Assembly: GCF_020360975.1 (NCBI RefSeq)
Contig: NW_025408669.1
Coordinates: 4,712,001-4,776,000 of the forward strand
Origin: Hirsutella rhossiliensis
Taxonomy: Eukaryota > Ascomycota > Sordariomycetes > Hypocreales > Ophiocordycipitaceae
DNA length: 64,000 nucleotides
Reading direction: 5' to 3'
Program-made: the position numbers and the translations under genes
Shown here: positions 1 to 11,311 of the stretch, in pieces
How positions within the stretch are numbered: position 1 is the first letter of the stretch
Layout: each line of letters opens with the position of its first letter
Notes under the pieces: generated by a model
Told to the model about the DNA's origin: nothing
Database searches by the model: none
The model's input: the letters and a program-made list of their open reading frames with translations, nothing else

Positions 1-640
1 CCAACTGGACAAAGTTCATGACGCGGCTGCAGCCGGGGGACGGGGACCAGGAGAAGAAGCCCGGCCTGATGAGGACCGTGGATGAGCTGATGCAGGACCA
101 CGTCGACTTTCTGGATACCTGCCTCAAGGAGTGCATGCTGACCAACAGCAAGCTCCTAAGGGTACCTTTCTTTCCCTCTGCCCCTTGTCCTTGACGGAGC
201 CCTCTGCTAACGGCCGACGTCCCTAGATCCACTCCAAGCTCATGCAGACATGCACCATCTTCGCCGCCTACACGAACTGGCTCACGCGCGAGCTCGAAAA
301 GTCGGACCCGGACCTGTCGGGCGCCACCAGGCCCAGCACCATGACGGCCGACCAGTGGCGGCGCTTCCAGGCCTCGCGCGCCGCGCCGCGCGCCTCGGCC
401 TCGTCGTCGCGCCACGACTCGCCGCCCCCCGGCGACGTCGACGCCCGCGTCGGCAATCTCTCGGAGATTATCCGCAAGTGGGAGAGCAACTTTAGCAGGC
501 ACCTCCAGATCCTGCTCGACGCCCTCAACCACTACGCCGCCACCGAGACGGTGGTGCTGCTCAGCCTCTGCGCGCGCCTCAGCACCGCCAACCAGGGCAC
601 CGAGTATGCGGGGCTGAGGACCGACGAGGAGGTCGCTTGA
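1..640 (+). CDS. SPC97: Gamma-tubulin complex component 2 (GCP2/Spc97), C-terminal part
   Basis: The gene is cut by the window edge; the first complete codon begins at base 3. One intron (162-226, donor GTACCT, branch GCTAAC, acceptor TAG) joins the two exons in phase 0. The encoded tail contains HVDFLDTCLKECMLTN followed by a helical segment ending in the stop at 638-640. That block is characteristic of GCP2 rather than GCP3, whose equivalent region differs. GCP2 with GCP3 and gamma-tubulin forms the small complex that nucleates microtubules at the spindle pole body. A Ser/Pro/Ala-rich insert (around RASASSSRHDSPPP) interrupts the helices, as is common in filamentous fungi. The assignment rests on this short conserved block only. 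Confidence 0.85.
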
Positions 641-1264
641 CGGCCCGGGGGCAAAGCGCTGTTGTGTGAATGATTCGGGGGAGCCAATTACTGCTGCTGC
701 GGCTGCGGGCTGATGGGCAATGAGATCGTCCCTTGCGCCCCTTGGGGGGATGGTTGATACCGGCGTTGAGCAACGAGGCGTGAGCCTGATCAGATATCAT
801 GTCACCCTTCATAAGACCTCTCTCCTTTCCTCTTACAAGGTAGATACCATTTGTTGACGTAGCGGTAAAATGCACACCTGCAGGGCCCAAGGGAAAACAA
901 GGCGCGAGTTTATATCCGTTGCATTTGATAAAGGCAGACAAGACGAGAGCCGTTTCGTCATCCGATTCATCCTCGGCTACTTCATGCAGAAAAGCACGCT
1001 GTTCCAAACGAGACGTGCCACCAAATGTAGCCTGCTAATGCTCCGTATCTGCAGTAAAGACGCCCTCCCTTCCCCTAAAAATACCCAGCGATGCGGGAGA
1101 AAGTTCCACCCCGGTGTATCGGTATGTATAGCCTTGACGCCACTATGCCGCCTTGAAACGCCTTACCAAGCAAAGTGACACATCTCCGGTGTCCTCGAAT
1201 CTTTCTTCGTCACCTTTTTTCCCTCCACCAGCGGAGCCCAATGATGATGCAACCAAGCAGGAAT
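641..1264. other. Intergenic, between convergent genes
   Basis: This is the shared 3' region of the GCP2 gene and the Rad5/HLTF-like gene. Short ORFs on both strands show no recognisable protein. I see no RNA gene or repeat. Confidence 0.6.
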
Positions 1265-4200
1265 CTACTTGAAAAGGCTGCGTAGATCCATCAGTTTCTG
1301 CCTCGCGGCCTCTGCCTTGTCTAGCCTCCTGCTCCCGTCCATGCTGAGACTGGCCAGCTTCATCTTCTTCTCCTGGAGTTGCAGCATCTTCTCCTCGAAG
1401 CTGTCCCGCATGATGAACCGGACCGTGCGTACCGGCCGAGTCTGTCCGAGCCGGTGGACACGATCAACCGCCTGCGCCTCCGCGGCGGGGTTGTACTGCG
1501 GCTCCATGACATAAACGCTGTTGGCCGCAGTCAAGTTGAGGCCTACACCGCCAGCCATGATGGAGACCAGCAGTACTTCCACCTTGTTGTCCTCGCGGAA
1601 GCTGTCCATTGCGGCGGTGCGCGCTGTACGCGTCATGCTGCCGTCCAGCCGAGCAAACGAAATGCCCGTGGCGTTGAGGGCCACCTCGATCAAGTCCAGA
1701 TGAGAGGTCCATCCCGAAAAGACGACAGATTTGAACGGTGGCTCCGAGGGATTCGCCTCACTTGCAGCCTTGGACTTCAACAAATCTCCCACGAGCGCCT
1801 TCGTCTTCGTATGAGGGCCATCGTACTTGTCCATCTTCTTCCGAGCAGCCCTGGCCTTGGCTTTGGCAGGCCCTTCGTGTTCGGCGTCGACGTCTTCGCG
1901 ACGAAGCTCGACGAGCTCGATGCGAATGATCGAGTTGCACACGGGGCAGGGGACAGAGGAATGGCCCGGTTGCAGCATTGCCCTGGCCCGGTCTTGATAG
2001 TTCTTGGCGCATGCGCGGCAAACCACGTGGAAGCACGGAGTCATGTAGCCGAGGATGTCCTCTTGGCCGTCCGAGTCCATGTTCTGCGCCTCGCCAGAGT
2101 TGAGCTTTTTGCTGCAATCTATGCATGCGTCGTTGTTCGTGTCTTGCATGAGGGCAAACATTTCATGCGCCTTTTGATGCGACAAGACGGGTCCGTCATT
2201 GTCGTCGTCGTCCAGGTCGATTGCCATGTCAGCTGACATGCCCCGGAGGGCAGCAAGATCTTCCTCGTTCAGGAGGTCTTTTCCATGGGCGCAGAGCAAA
2301 CGGAGCCGCAAAATGGCCTTGAGGATGTGAATATACGTATTGCCTCCAAGGGCCTTGCCGACGTTGGCACCGGCGAGGATCTTGACTCGATCCTGAGCGT
2401 TTCTCGCAAAGAGATCGTAGATTGCCCGCTCGTCGGGACTGAAGTCGAGCCTGACAACCAGATCTTCCCGCGGAGGTAGGTCGATCTTATCTTTCAATCG
2501 CCGCAGAGTGACTGTGTCGACAAGGACGCGGAGTTTCAGCACGATTTCAGGATCGCACGCCTTGAACGGCTCCACAACATAGCGATTGAACTTGAGTCGT
2601 TCGTCGAAGGGATGCAGGCGGAGAAAGCTTAGGAGCGCTGCCAGATCGTCCAGCCTGTTTTGCACCGGTGTGCCCGTAACGGCCCATCGCCGTTCGGCCT
2701 GAAGGCGACACATGGCCTTGAATTGGAGCGTCGACTGTTCGCGGATCATGTGTGCCTCGTCGAGCACGATTCGGAACCAACCGACCTCTTCCAAGGGGTA
2801 AAGCCCATCCTTGCGCTTACGGCGAGAGCTGAGCTCGTTTGAGACGGAACCATACGTGGTGATGACAATGTCAAAGGCAGCTAGCCTGGCCGCGTCCTTG
2901 ATCCGGTTTGAGCCATGGTATACATGATACGAGAGGGCCCCCGGTCGGATGTGCTGCTTGATTTGTTCTTCCCAGTTTGTGACAGTGCTCAGCGGGCAAA
3001 CGATCAAGGTCGACTTGGCCTGGCGCGTCACGGGCGTGGGGTCGAAACTAGGCTGGTGCATCGCCAACCCATCACTCTTGTTCGGTTTGTTTTCCACAGC
3101 GGGACGCTGAACTGGCTCAAGAAGCTCCCAGCTGCGGGCGTCGCCAGCGGTGCTTGCAATGAGAGACAGTATGCTGAGGGTTTTTCCCAGTCCCATCATG
3201 TCGGCCAAGATTCCCCCACGCGTCTCTGGCGGCGCAGTTCTCTGCTCCTGCCCGGTAATGACGTTGGAGTACATGCGCTGGCCGCTGGCGTTGAATTTGA
3301 TCTGCCAGAAAGACACCAAGGCGTCTTCCTTTGCCTGCTCCTGGAGTGGCCTCTCTCTCATTGCCATAAAGTACAGTCCTTGCCTCTGATGCTTAAGCAG
3401 AGGCGTTGTGACGCAAGGGTCTGGGTCCATGCCAGGGAGGTCATCGTTCCGCTTGAGAGAGTCGAAAACGCCCATGACCTCGGAACGTATCTCCTCGACC
3501 GTCCTGTTGGCTGCGCTGGCGAACGAGCCGTGGGGATCCGTGGGGTATGTCTTTGGCGGTGGCGGCCGAAACTCGACATTGTGGGGATTGTGGACCCTGA
3601 CACCCTTTTGCACGATATATGGCGCGAGAAACTTCAGGTTGTGCTTCTGAAGCAGAGCACCGACGCTTCTTGCGTATCGAATTGGGCCGTACATGACCAC
3701 ATCCAAGACGTATGCGCGCGAGGTCGGCTGACCCGGTTCTTCGCCGGGCGTCTTGTGTTGGGGCGGAATCCGACATTCTGTTCTCAAGCGAATGTTGGTG
3801 TCCAAAAGAGGACAGAAAGCCGCGGCACTCTTGGGTTCGACAGCCCCAATGATCTCCCGAGTGTGATCGGAGGCGTGTATCTTGAGTGAGCTGTCGCCCA
3901 CCTGCCGCTTGAGCAGGATCTTGATTGCCGGGTGATAGCCAGGTCCCCAGAGGCTCTGCGTTCCAGGTTTCGGCGAAGGAACTTTTGTGCAGTTGAGGCC
4001 ACTCTTGACCATGCCGTAGCAGACCTCTTCGTCTTTAGGGTCATTGATGATTGTGACGTCGTCTTCATCGTTGCCTGTCGGGGTTAGCAAAAGACAGTCT
4101 ACCAAAGCGGTCCATCAGAGCAAGTCCTACCACCAGTCAGGTCCACGGTCAGGGTCTGCTGAAGTCCCGGGCCGTCAGCCTCGTTCCGCTTGTCTTTGAT

Positions 4201-4749
4201 GTAATCGCCGAGCACGCCGCTGCCGCCGCGCACGGGAATGTTGCTGGACTTGGCCGCGAAGTCCTGCCCGTCCTCTGTCTTGCGGCGTTTGGCCTGTGGA
4301 GCGGTAGAGCGGCTCTGGACATTGTTCATGCGCTCAATCCAGCCGCCAACACCGTTTGCTCTTTGCGGAGCGCTGGCACCAGGGGTGGCGGGCCCACTGG
4401 GCGGGTCGTCGGCAGAAGAATCGTCGACATTGGCAAATTGAAAAACCATGGGGCTGCTGGCGCGGCTGTGAGAGCGGTGATTGGGGACCTGGCGCAGTCC
4501 AGCAGGGGGCCGGCTAGAGCCCGCTCGTCTGAGGTCAACGGCGCTGTTGGCTCTGCGACCGGGTTGAAGCAGGGCAGCCGGGTCCCAGGCCGGCATGGCG
4601 CCGGGAGAATGCGACGATCGGCCTGGGGGAGCATATTTGTTAGGAAGGAGTTCAGGTAGAAGAGATGACGAGACAGGAGTCGAGCTGCTGTCGACCTCGA
4701 TGAAGCTGCTCGTGCTGGACGGGGACAAGCACCTACCGTTGGCAGCCAT
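1265..4749 (-). CDS. Rad5/HLTF-type SNF2 ATPase with embedded RING finger
   Basis: Two exons (4749-4131 and 4074-1265) are joined by a 56-nt intron with GTAGGA donor, GCTAAC branch and CAG acceptor, giving about 1142 residues. The first ~200 residues are low-complexity and Ser/Pro-rich. A divergent HIRAN-like stretch (about 230-370) precedes the helicase core. Walker A is MGLGKT (501-505), the DEAH box is at 645-648, and the RING finger (CIDC...CFHVVC...CPVC, about 857-919) sits between the two helicase lobes. The C-terminal lobe carries LDGSMTRTAR, AGGVGLNLTAA and DRVHRLGQ. This order, SNF2-N / RING / helicase-C, defines the Rad5/Rad16/HLTF group, which couples DNA translocation to ubiquitin ligation in replication-fork bypass. 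Whether it is the true Rad5 orthologue or an HLTF-like paralogue needs a tree. It probably acts in the nucleus. Confidence 0.92.
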
Positions 4750-5787
4750 GATGCGTGGCGTCGCAGTCCTGACTGAAGGGAACTCGCACGAGAAAGGAGA
4801 TTAGACGCAGTGGTGTAGCGGCGAGGACATGTGTGGCGGTTTCGTCGCGTTCACAGGCTCATGGCGATGCGATGCAAGGAAATGGCCGACGGCAGTGATG
4901 ACGAATCAACGATGAGGTGAGGGAGGAGGGGGGGGCAGGTGATGCGAAGGCAAGGAGGGCAAGGGAAAGAAGCTGAAGAGGCGTTATCGGAAGAGCCGGC
5001 GAGCTGCAGCAACGCAGAAACAGAAAATGTGAGCAAATGGGGGCCAAACGAAGTGCCGTGACTGCGAGATTCGGCAGAGGCGGTGCTGCTTACCGAATGC
5101 ACAGCTCGAGACGGGCGAGGGCGACCCACGAACGATGGGGGCGGGCACGGCAGCTCCAGGAGAAGCAGACAGGGTCGAAGAAAGAGGAGAGGCTGGTGGG
5201 TTGTCGAGATGAGAAAGCGAGTCCTTGGCTAGTGAGTGAATGGATGGGAGGAAGAGGCTCGTGAATGCGGCGCTGCCTGCACATCGGTGAGGTCACCTGC
5301 CCAGGCACTGTTTGCAGTTCGCAGCGGACCGGCGGCTGCCATTGGCCGGTGCGACCCCTCCAGTCCCGCCTAGCTGGCACCTTGTAAAGCCACAGCGGCG
5401 CGCACGTGAGCCATTCTGGGCAGGAGTGCCGAGAGACGCCCTAGTTCATGCGGGAGAGATAAAGGAGATAAGGCGCTTCGGGAGAGTTGTTCAGACATTG
5501 GATGACCTGTGGGCTTGGAGACTCAAGGCTGGTGCACCCATGCTTCGCTGGTGCACCCATGCTTCAACCCCAGATCCAACCAGTCATGAGTTGCCCTTGA
5601 GCGATATGGCCCACGACACGGATTGACCGCTTACGTAATACCGATCCACCACGAGGTCACAGCCGACCTCAACTTTTTGCCCCACCAAATCATCCGCCCG
5701 CCCAGGCCTCAGCGCAAGCACACCGACTCGCAACAGCTCCAACTCGCCGCCCACCCGAGCACTGCTCGGACGAAGCGACCGGCAACC
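4750..5787. promoter_or_regulatory. Divergent promoter region between the Rad5/HLTF-like gene and SRP68
   Basis: This 1-kb region separates two head-to-head genes, so both promoters and 5' leaders must lie here. It holds a purine-rich stretch near 4910-4980 and a perfect 19-bp tandem duplication (listed separately). The palindrome TTACGTAA occurs at 5631-5638, about 150 bp upstream of the SRP68 start. It matches the bZIP/Yap consensus, but one such 8-mer is expected by chance in a window of this size. No convincing ORF is present. Confidence 0.5.
5528..5565. repeat. 19-bp perfect tandem duplication
   Basis: The unit GCTGGTGCACCCATGCTTC occurs twice head to tail with no mismatch, in the divergent promoter region about 220 bp upstream of the SRP68 start codon. 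Confidence 0.95.
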
Positions 5788-7751
5788 ATGGAAATCACAA
5801 GCTTTGTGGTTCAAGGCCGTGACCAGGCCTTGCTCTACGGCGACTACTCCACCTACCACAGCCAGCTGGCCAAGCGCCTCCTCAACTCGCGCAAGAAGCT
5901 GGGCGTTGCTACCAAGAACCGCGGGAAATTTCAAAAAAGGGACAACATCACGGCCCTCCAAGTCGGCGGCAATCATGAGTACGAATAACCAGCCTTGACC
6001 ACGTCACAGTCCCCTTCTTTCCTCTCGCTGACTCTGACATTAGATACGTCCATCTCCTCCTCCTAACCAGCGAACGAGCCTGGGCACAGGCAATGAGCGC
6101 AAAGTCGGCTCATTCTTCCGGCCAGAATGACATGACCCGTCGAACTCGATCCCACATTGTCTCCCGGCTCGACAAAGCCGCCCGTACCGCCCAGGATCTT
6201 GTTCAACTTCTCTCCCAGAAGGATGCCTCGGCGTCCACGGCCGACCTTCTCGAAGCCAAAGCCTACACTGCCTTTCTTCGTGGCGCAATGCAGTTCGAGA
6301 GACGTAGCTGGGAGCCATGCCTGCAGAGCTATGCCATTGCCCGCATTGTGTACAGTGCCCTGGCCACCTCGGGCAAAGGCGACCATTTCAAGGACCTGCT
6401 CTCCGAAACCATTGACCCTTCCATCCGCTACGCTGCTTACCAATTGAAAACACCCCGAACAGTTCCGATCCCCACGATTGCGAAAAGGGCCTTTCCTCGA
6501 TCAGACGACGCCTTGACCCAGCAAGTCAATCAAATTGACCCGACTCTTCTTGCCGACGCTGACGCAACGTCTAAATCCGACGGCTCCGCCGCTCAAGGTG
6601 TCCCAGGGACCTTGACGTGGCGGTCTCGGGAGGTTCAAATCGAGGACGCCCAGATTTCTCTGGCTTGGGCCTCCGTAGACGGTGCAAAATCGTCCCTGGC
6701 AAAGACTCTGGCCGGAGCCAAGAATCGAGAACCCTACGAAGTGGCCGCTGCTTACGACGAGCTCCTGACCGCCACCCAAGATGCCGTCGACGCTACCAAG
6801 CAGGCCATCGACGAGCTGAAGAACGAGGGTGTTTCTCAGAGTGATGCCCGTATGCAACGATTGCAAATCACACGAACTGCCGTCAACTATGAAATGATTA
6901 GCTGGAGAATCGGCCGCAACCGCGTCTTGACCGGTCGGCAAGACGGTGCACCGGAGGAGTATGGCTCCTTGAGAAGAAAAAAGGCAAAGGCGGCACCGTC
7001 GGCCACCAAAAAGGAGCGTGAGCTGCCCACAAGCAGGAAGCTGGCCAGGCTGAAGGAGAAGGTAGCACTGTACGACGGAATTCTTCGAAGCCTAGAGTCC
7101 ATCAAGGAGTTACCAGGTATCGCTGCGGATGAGCCTCTTGCGACCAAAGTCGATGCGTTTGGCAAATATTTTGAGTCACTCAAGTGAGTTTTCCCGCTTA
7201 CTCGCCACCCGCCAGTACTGATGTTAGGAACAAGATGTCTCACGATTGCCCGATCCCATGCTGTCGTTGGCAACGTCGCCAACGCGCTAGCTCTGATCAA
7301 CCACGCTGCCAAGCTTTGTGGGGACTCGGCGTCGAAACTGCCAAAGTCGGCGCCCGCCGCCAACGCATTGCCCCTGGGCATCGAAGTCTCTTCCGAGGCG
7401 CTCGACTCTCTGACACAGCTGCTCAACGGCGAGCTGCAGCGCCACCGAGCCATCGTCCACATCGACAACCTTCGCAAGGCCGACGGCGACGGCGCGGCAG
7501 CCGGCCAGAGGGTCCCGTTGATTGAGCGGCTGCACGAGTATCCCACTCATGGGGTGGATTTGGAAAACCTGGTCGAATTTCCCCCCAAGATGGAACTCAT
7601 CCCCATGAAACCAATCTTCCTCGATGTTGCCTGGAACTACATCGACTACCCCGGTAAGCTGTCCGGCACCGACGCCCCGGCGGTTGCCGTCGAGGCCGCG
7701 CCAGAGGGCGCCCCGCAGCAAAAGAGAGGCTGGTTCAGCTTTGGACGTTGA
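5788..7751 (+). CDS. SRP68: Signal recognition particle subunit SRP68
   Basis: Three exons: 5788-5978, 6044-7183 and 7235-7751, about 615 residues. The start lies in a good context (CAACCATGG) and gives MEITSFVVQGRDQALLYGDY. The first junction creates NHEYVHLLLLTSERAWAQAM, matching the RNA-binding N-terminal helices of SRP68. The second creates FESLKCLTIARSHAVVG, using an AAG acceptor; the neighbouring CAG and TAG acceptors would shift frame. The C-terminus contains EFPPKMELIPMKPIFLDVAW, a strongly conserved SRP68 block that contacts SRP72. SRP68 binds SRP RNA in the cytoplasmic ribonucleoprotein that targets ribosomes to the ER. Length fits the family. Confidence 0.95.
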
Positions 7752-8055
7752 TAACGCCGGCTAGATGGAACAAAGTGCTCGACTCTGGCCTGCGCCGTCT
7801 TTTTGACCATTCTTTTCTCCGCAGTGAATCTTGGCGCGTTCGTAGGGGCTCGTGGTCCATGTCTGAAACCCTGCCACTTACGTTCCACTTGCTGGTCTCG
7901 TTTGCCATCGTGGAATGATGGTTCCAACCGCTGTCTCGTCCCCTCTTCCCTCTGCGCCGCGGAAACAAGTCGACAAATTCGACCGCCGCGCCCGCCTCCT
8001 TGACCATGTCCGCACTTGAAGCAATCCCCCATCACTGCTTCAAGGTCCGCCGCCG
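7752..8055. other. Short intergenic region, tandem genes
   Basis: About 300 bp between SRP68 and the downstream membrane-protein gene on the same strand. It must hold the SRP68 3' UTR and the downstream promoter. No distinct signal was recognised. Confidence 0.5.
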
Positions 8056-8688
8056 ATGGGCGCAGCTCTTTCGAGACCCATGGGCTCGAGACGAGCAGCC
8101 GCGCACAACGGCCCAGCCGTCCATCTAGACCCCAGCTCGCCATCTCTGTACCTTTCCCCCAGCGAACACGCGCCGCCAATCCCGACGCCGCTATCCCTCG
8201 GCGCCTCCCTTGGCCCAACCATCCCCGCGCTGCTCGTCTCCCTCTCCATCCTCGCCGTCCTGCTCACGCTGCTGCTTCTCCTGAACCTCGGCCCGCCTCG
8301 CGTGTTGCGCCGTCGTCGCCCTGACCACAGCCACCATCGACTCTCACGGCACGAAATGGCCTCGCAGTCGCGGCAACGGGAACCCAGCCGCGGCCGCGAC
8401 CCCCGCCGGCCCGGCTTCCGCGTCGCCAGCGACTTCTCGGTCCTGCCCACGACGGCGTATACGCACCCTCTGGTCTCGAACTTCGCCGACCGTGTCGATG
8501 GCAGCGAGGACGACGATGACGCGAATCGGCCGCTGCTCGGCCGCTGGCTCGACGCAACCGACGATTACCCTGGGCTCGAGCTGGATGAGGCGACCTGGCC
8601 GAGGCCCGATGGACAGCGGGCGAGGACAGAGGTCCTGCACTGGCATGGAACAAATATGCTCAATACTTCGTGGGGATGGATGGCCTGA
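8056..8688 (+). CDS. Single-pass membrane protein, unknown function
   Basis: This intronless ORF encodes 210 residues. A Ser/Pro-rich N-terminus is followed by one clear transmembrane helix (about 54-78, ALLVSLSILAVLLTLLLLLN). Next comes a highly basic stretch (RRRRPDHSHHR), so the C-terminal half is predicted cytosolic by the positive-inside rule. The cytosolic part has an acidic patch (DGSEDDDDAN) and conserved-looking PLLGRWLDATDDYPGLELDE. No enzymatic motif is visible. The acidic and basic segmentation and the single helix make a real membrane protein more likely than a spurious ORF, but I recognise no family. An alternative start at internal ATG codons cannot be excluded. Confidence 0.65.
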   Translation: MGAALSRPMGSRRAAAHNGPAVHLDPSSPSLYLSPSEHAPPIPTPLSLGASLGPTIPALLVSLSILAVLLTLLLLLNLGPPRVLRRRRPDHSHHRLSRHEMASQSRQREPSRGRDPRRPGFRVASDFSVLPTTAYTHPLVSNFADRVDGSEDDDDANRPLLGRWLDATDDYPGLELDEATWPRPDGQRARTEVLHWHGTNMLNTSWGWMA

Positions 8689-9143
8689 TACCCGTCGACG
8701 GCTTAGAGAAACAGCGGTGGTACCATCGTATGCTCACGATTCCGAGCTATGTCTGCTCTGCCTGCTGCAAGCTTGTCGAGACATGCACGACGTCAAGGAA
8801 CAGAATAGCCAAATGCGTTGCTGCACAGCATAAAGCTTGAGAGAGGAGCTGTGATTGACATCTACCTTTGCCAGACCCTGCACATCGCCATGCAGGATGA
8901 TAAAAAAACGTGTCCCCAACGTCCAAAAACCATAATCTCGTAATACAGCCAAGGATAAATTTGAAAAAAGGTTTTGATGCTCCAACGCCTGGTCCCCGCC
9001 AGCTGTGACATAAAGGGCACGAGTAAAGGGGTGAATGCAGAGCAGCTGAAACGGGATATGAGTACACAATAAATACAACAGGGATCTATACCGCTCCCAG
9101 CGCTTCTCAAAATAGTCAAACAAGACATCAGGCAGCAGGCCGT
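8689..9143. other. Intergenic, between convergent genes
   Basis: This is the shared 3' region of the membrane-protein gene and the Hsp70 gene. It is relatively AT-rich, with AATAAA-like words near 8955 and 9070 that could serve polyadenylation. No ORF of interest. Confidence 0.55.
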
Positions 9144-11311
9144 TTAGGGCTTGTTCTTGTCGTCCTTCTTGTCATCTTCGGGAGCCTGCTGCTCGCCGGA
9201 GGCCTGCTGAGACTCGCCGCTCTCGTTGCGGGCCTTGTGCATCTTGTCAAAGAGGTTCAGGCTGGCCATTTGAAGCTCGTCGGTCTTCTCCTTGATCTCG
9301 GCGGCGGTGGCGGTGCCTTCGCCCGACTGGCTCTTGGCAATGTACTCTCGGAGGGCGGTAATCTTCTCCTTGATGCCGTCGGCCTCGGTCTTGTCGAGCT
9401 TGTCGGCATACTCGTTCAGGGCACGCTCAGTGTCGTTCAGGACGCTGTCGGCGCGGTTGGCGGCCTCAATGGCGGCCTTGCGCTCCTTGTCGGCCTCGGC
9501 ATACTTCTCGGAGTCCTCAACCATCTGCTGGATCTCGTTGTCGGACAGACCAGAGCCAGAGGCAATGGTGATGGACTGGTCCTTGTTGGTCGACTTGTCC
9601 TTGGCGTGGACGTGCACAATCGAGTCGGCGTCGATATCAAAGGTGACCTCGATCTGAGGAACGCCGCGGTGAGCAGGAGGAATGCCAACGAGCTGGAAGT
9701 TGCCAAGCAGCTTGTTGTCGCGGACAAGCTCGCGCTCGCCCTGATAGACCTTGATTTCGACGGCGGTCTGGAAGTCGGCCGCAGTGGAGAAGACCTGGGA
9801 CTTCTTGGTCGGGATGGTGGTGTTGCGGGTGATGAGACGAGTGAACACGCCACCCAGGGTCTCAATACCGAGAGAAAGCGGCGTCACGTCCAGGAGCAGA
9901 AGATCCTTGACCTCGCCAGATAGAACGGCACCCTGGATGGCGGCACCGATGGCAACAGCCTCGTCTGGGTTGACCGACTTGGCAGGGTCACGGCCAAAGA
10001 TGCTCTTGACTGATTCGGCGACCTTGGGCATACGGGTCATGCCACCAACCAAGATGACCTCCTGGATGTCCTTGGCCTGGAGGTTGGCATCCTTCAAGGC
10101 CTTGCGGACGGGGTCAATGGTGCGGGTGATGAGGGGGTCGACCATCTTTTCCAGCTGGGCACGGCTGAGCTTCACGTTGATGTGCTTGGGGCCGGAAGAA
10201 TCGGCAGTGATGAAGGGCAGGTTGATATCGGTCTGGAGGGACGAGGACAACTCAATCTTGGCCTTTTCGGCAGCCTCACGGATGCGCTGGATGGCCATGC
10301 GATCGCTAGACAGGTCGATTCCAGACGTCTTCTTGAACTCGGCGACCAGGTGTCGGACGAGGTGGATGTCGAAATCCTCACCACCCAGGTGGGTGTCACC
10401 GTTGGTAGACTTGACCTCGAAAACACCGCTCTGAATCTCGAGAATGGAAATGTCGAAAGTGCCACCGCCAAGATCGTAGACGGCGACGACCCGATCAGCC
10501 TCCTTTTCCAGACCATAGGCGAGAGCGGCGGCCGTGGGCTCGTTGACGACACGGAGAACATTGAGGCCGGCGATCTGGCCAGCGTCCTTGGTGCTCTGGC
10601 GCTGAGCGTCGTTGAAGTAGGCGGGAACAGTGACAACGGCGTTCTTGACAGGCTTTGACAGGTAGGCCTCGGCGGTTTCCTTCATCTTGTTGAGGACAAA
10701 GCCACCGATCTGAGAGGGCGAGTATTTCTGGTCACGGGCAGACACCCAGGCATCGCCGTTGGAGTGCTGGACGATCTTGTAGGGCACCTCCTTGATGTCT
10801 CGCTGCACCTCGGCGTCGGTGAACTTGCGTCCTATTAAGCGCTTGGTGGCGAACAGAGTGTTCTCTGGGTTGACGACGGCCTGCCGCTTGGCAGCGACAC
10901 CGACAAGTCGCTCGCCATCTTCGGCAAAGGCGACGACCGAGGGAGTGGTACGAGCGCCTGAGGGATGCGTGTTAGCCGGAGCACACCGCGCTGCGGCGAT
11001 TGCGTCGAGGAAAAGCACTCACCTTCTGCGTTTTCGATAATGCGAGGGACTTTGCCTTCCATGATGGCGACGGCAGAATTGGTGGTGCCGAGATCGATAC
11101 CGATCACAGCACCCTGCACCTTGCCATCGCCCTCGGACGCCGTGGACTCATAGCGAGCAAACCTAGAAGCCAGCGGTGCCCGGCTGAAGACAGTGGACCG
11201 GGCTGTGAGGGGAGCAGCTCGGGGAAGCTGAGTGGGAAAGGGTCAGCAGAGGCTTGCGACAGAGGCAGCGTGTGGATGGCTTACAGCTCGAGAGAGACGC
11301 GAAGCCAGCAT
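9144..11311 (-). CDS. SSC1: Mitochondrial Hsp70 chaperone (SSC1 type)
   Basis: Three exons: 11311-11285, 11227-11023 and 10957-9144, about 681 residues. Introns have GTAAGC/GTGAGT donors and CAG acceptors. The tiny first exon gives MLASRLSRA, and the second continues an Arg/Ser/Ala-rich presequence ending near RFARYEST, a typical matrix-targeting leader. The ATPase domain starts with [14 protein letters not shown]. It contains [15 protein letters not shown] and the family signature [13 protein letters not shown]. The substrate-binding domain and helical lid follow. The C-terminus ends [11 protein letters not shown] and lacks the cytosolic EEVD tail, which supports a mitochondrial rather than cytosolic Hsp70. 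It would power matrix protein import and folding. I could not identify a clear heat-shock element upstream. Confidence 0.97.

Noticed and set aside
5631..5638. TTACGTAA bZIP-like site upstream of SRP68
   Set aside because: One copy of an 8-base palindrome is expected by chance in 64 kb; noted in the promoter entry but not claimed.
9237..9923. 228-codon ORF antisense to Hsp70
   Set aside because: Antisense open frames opposite highly expressed, codon-biased genes are a known artefact; the sense strand is unambiguous.
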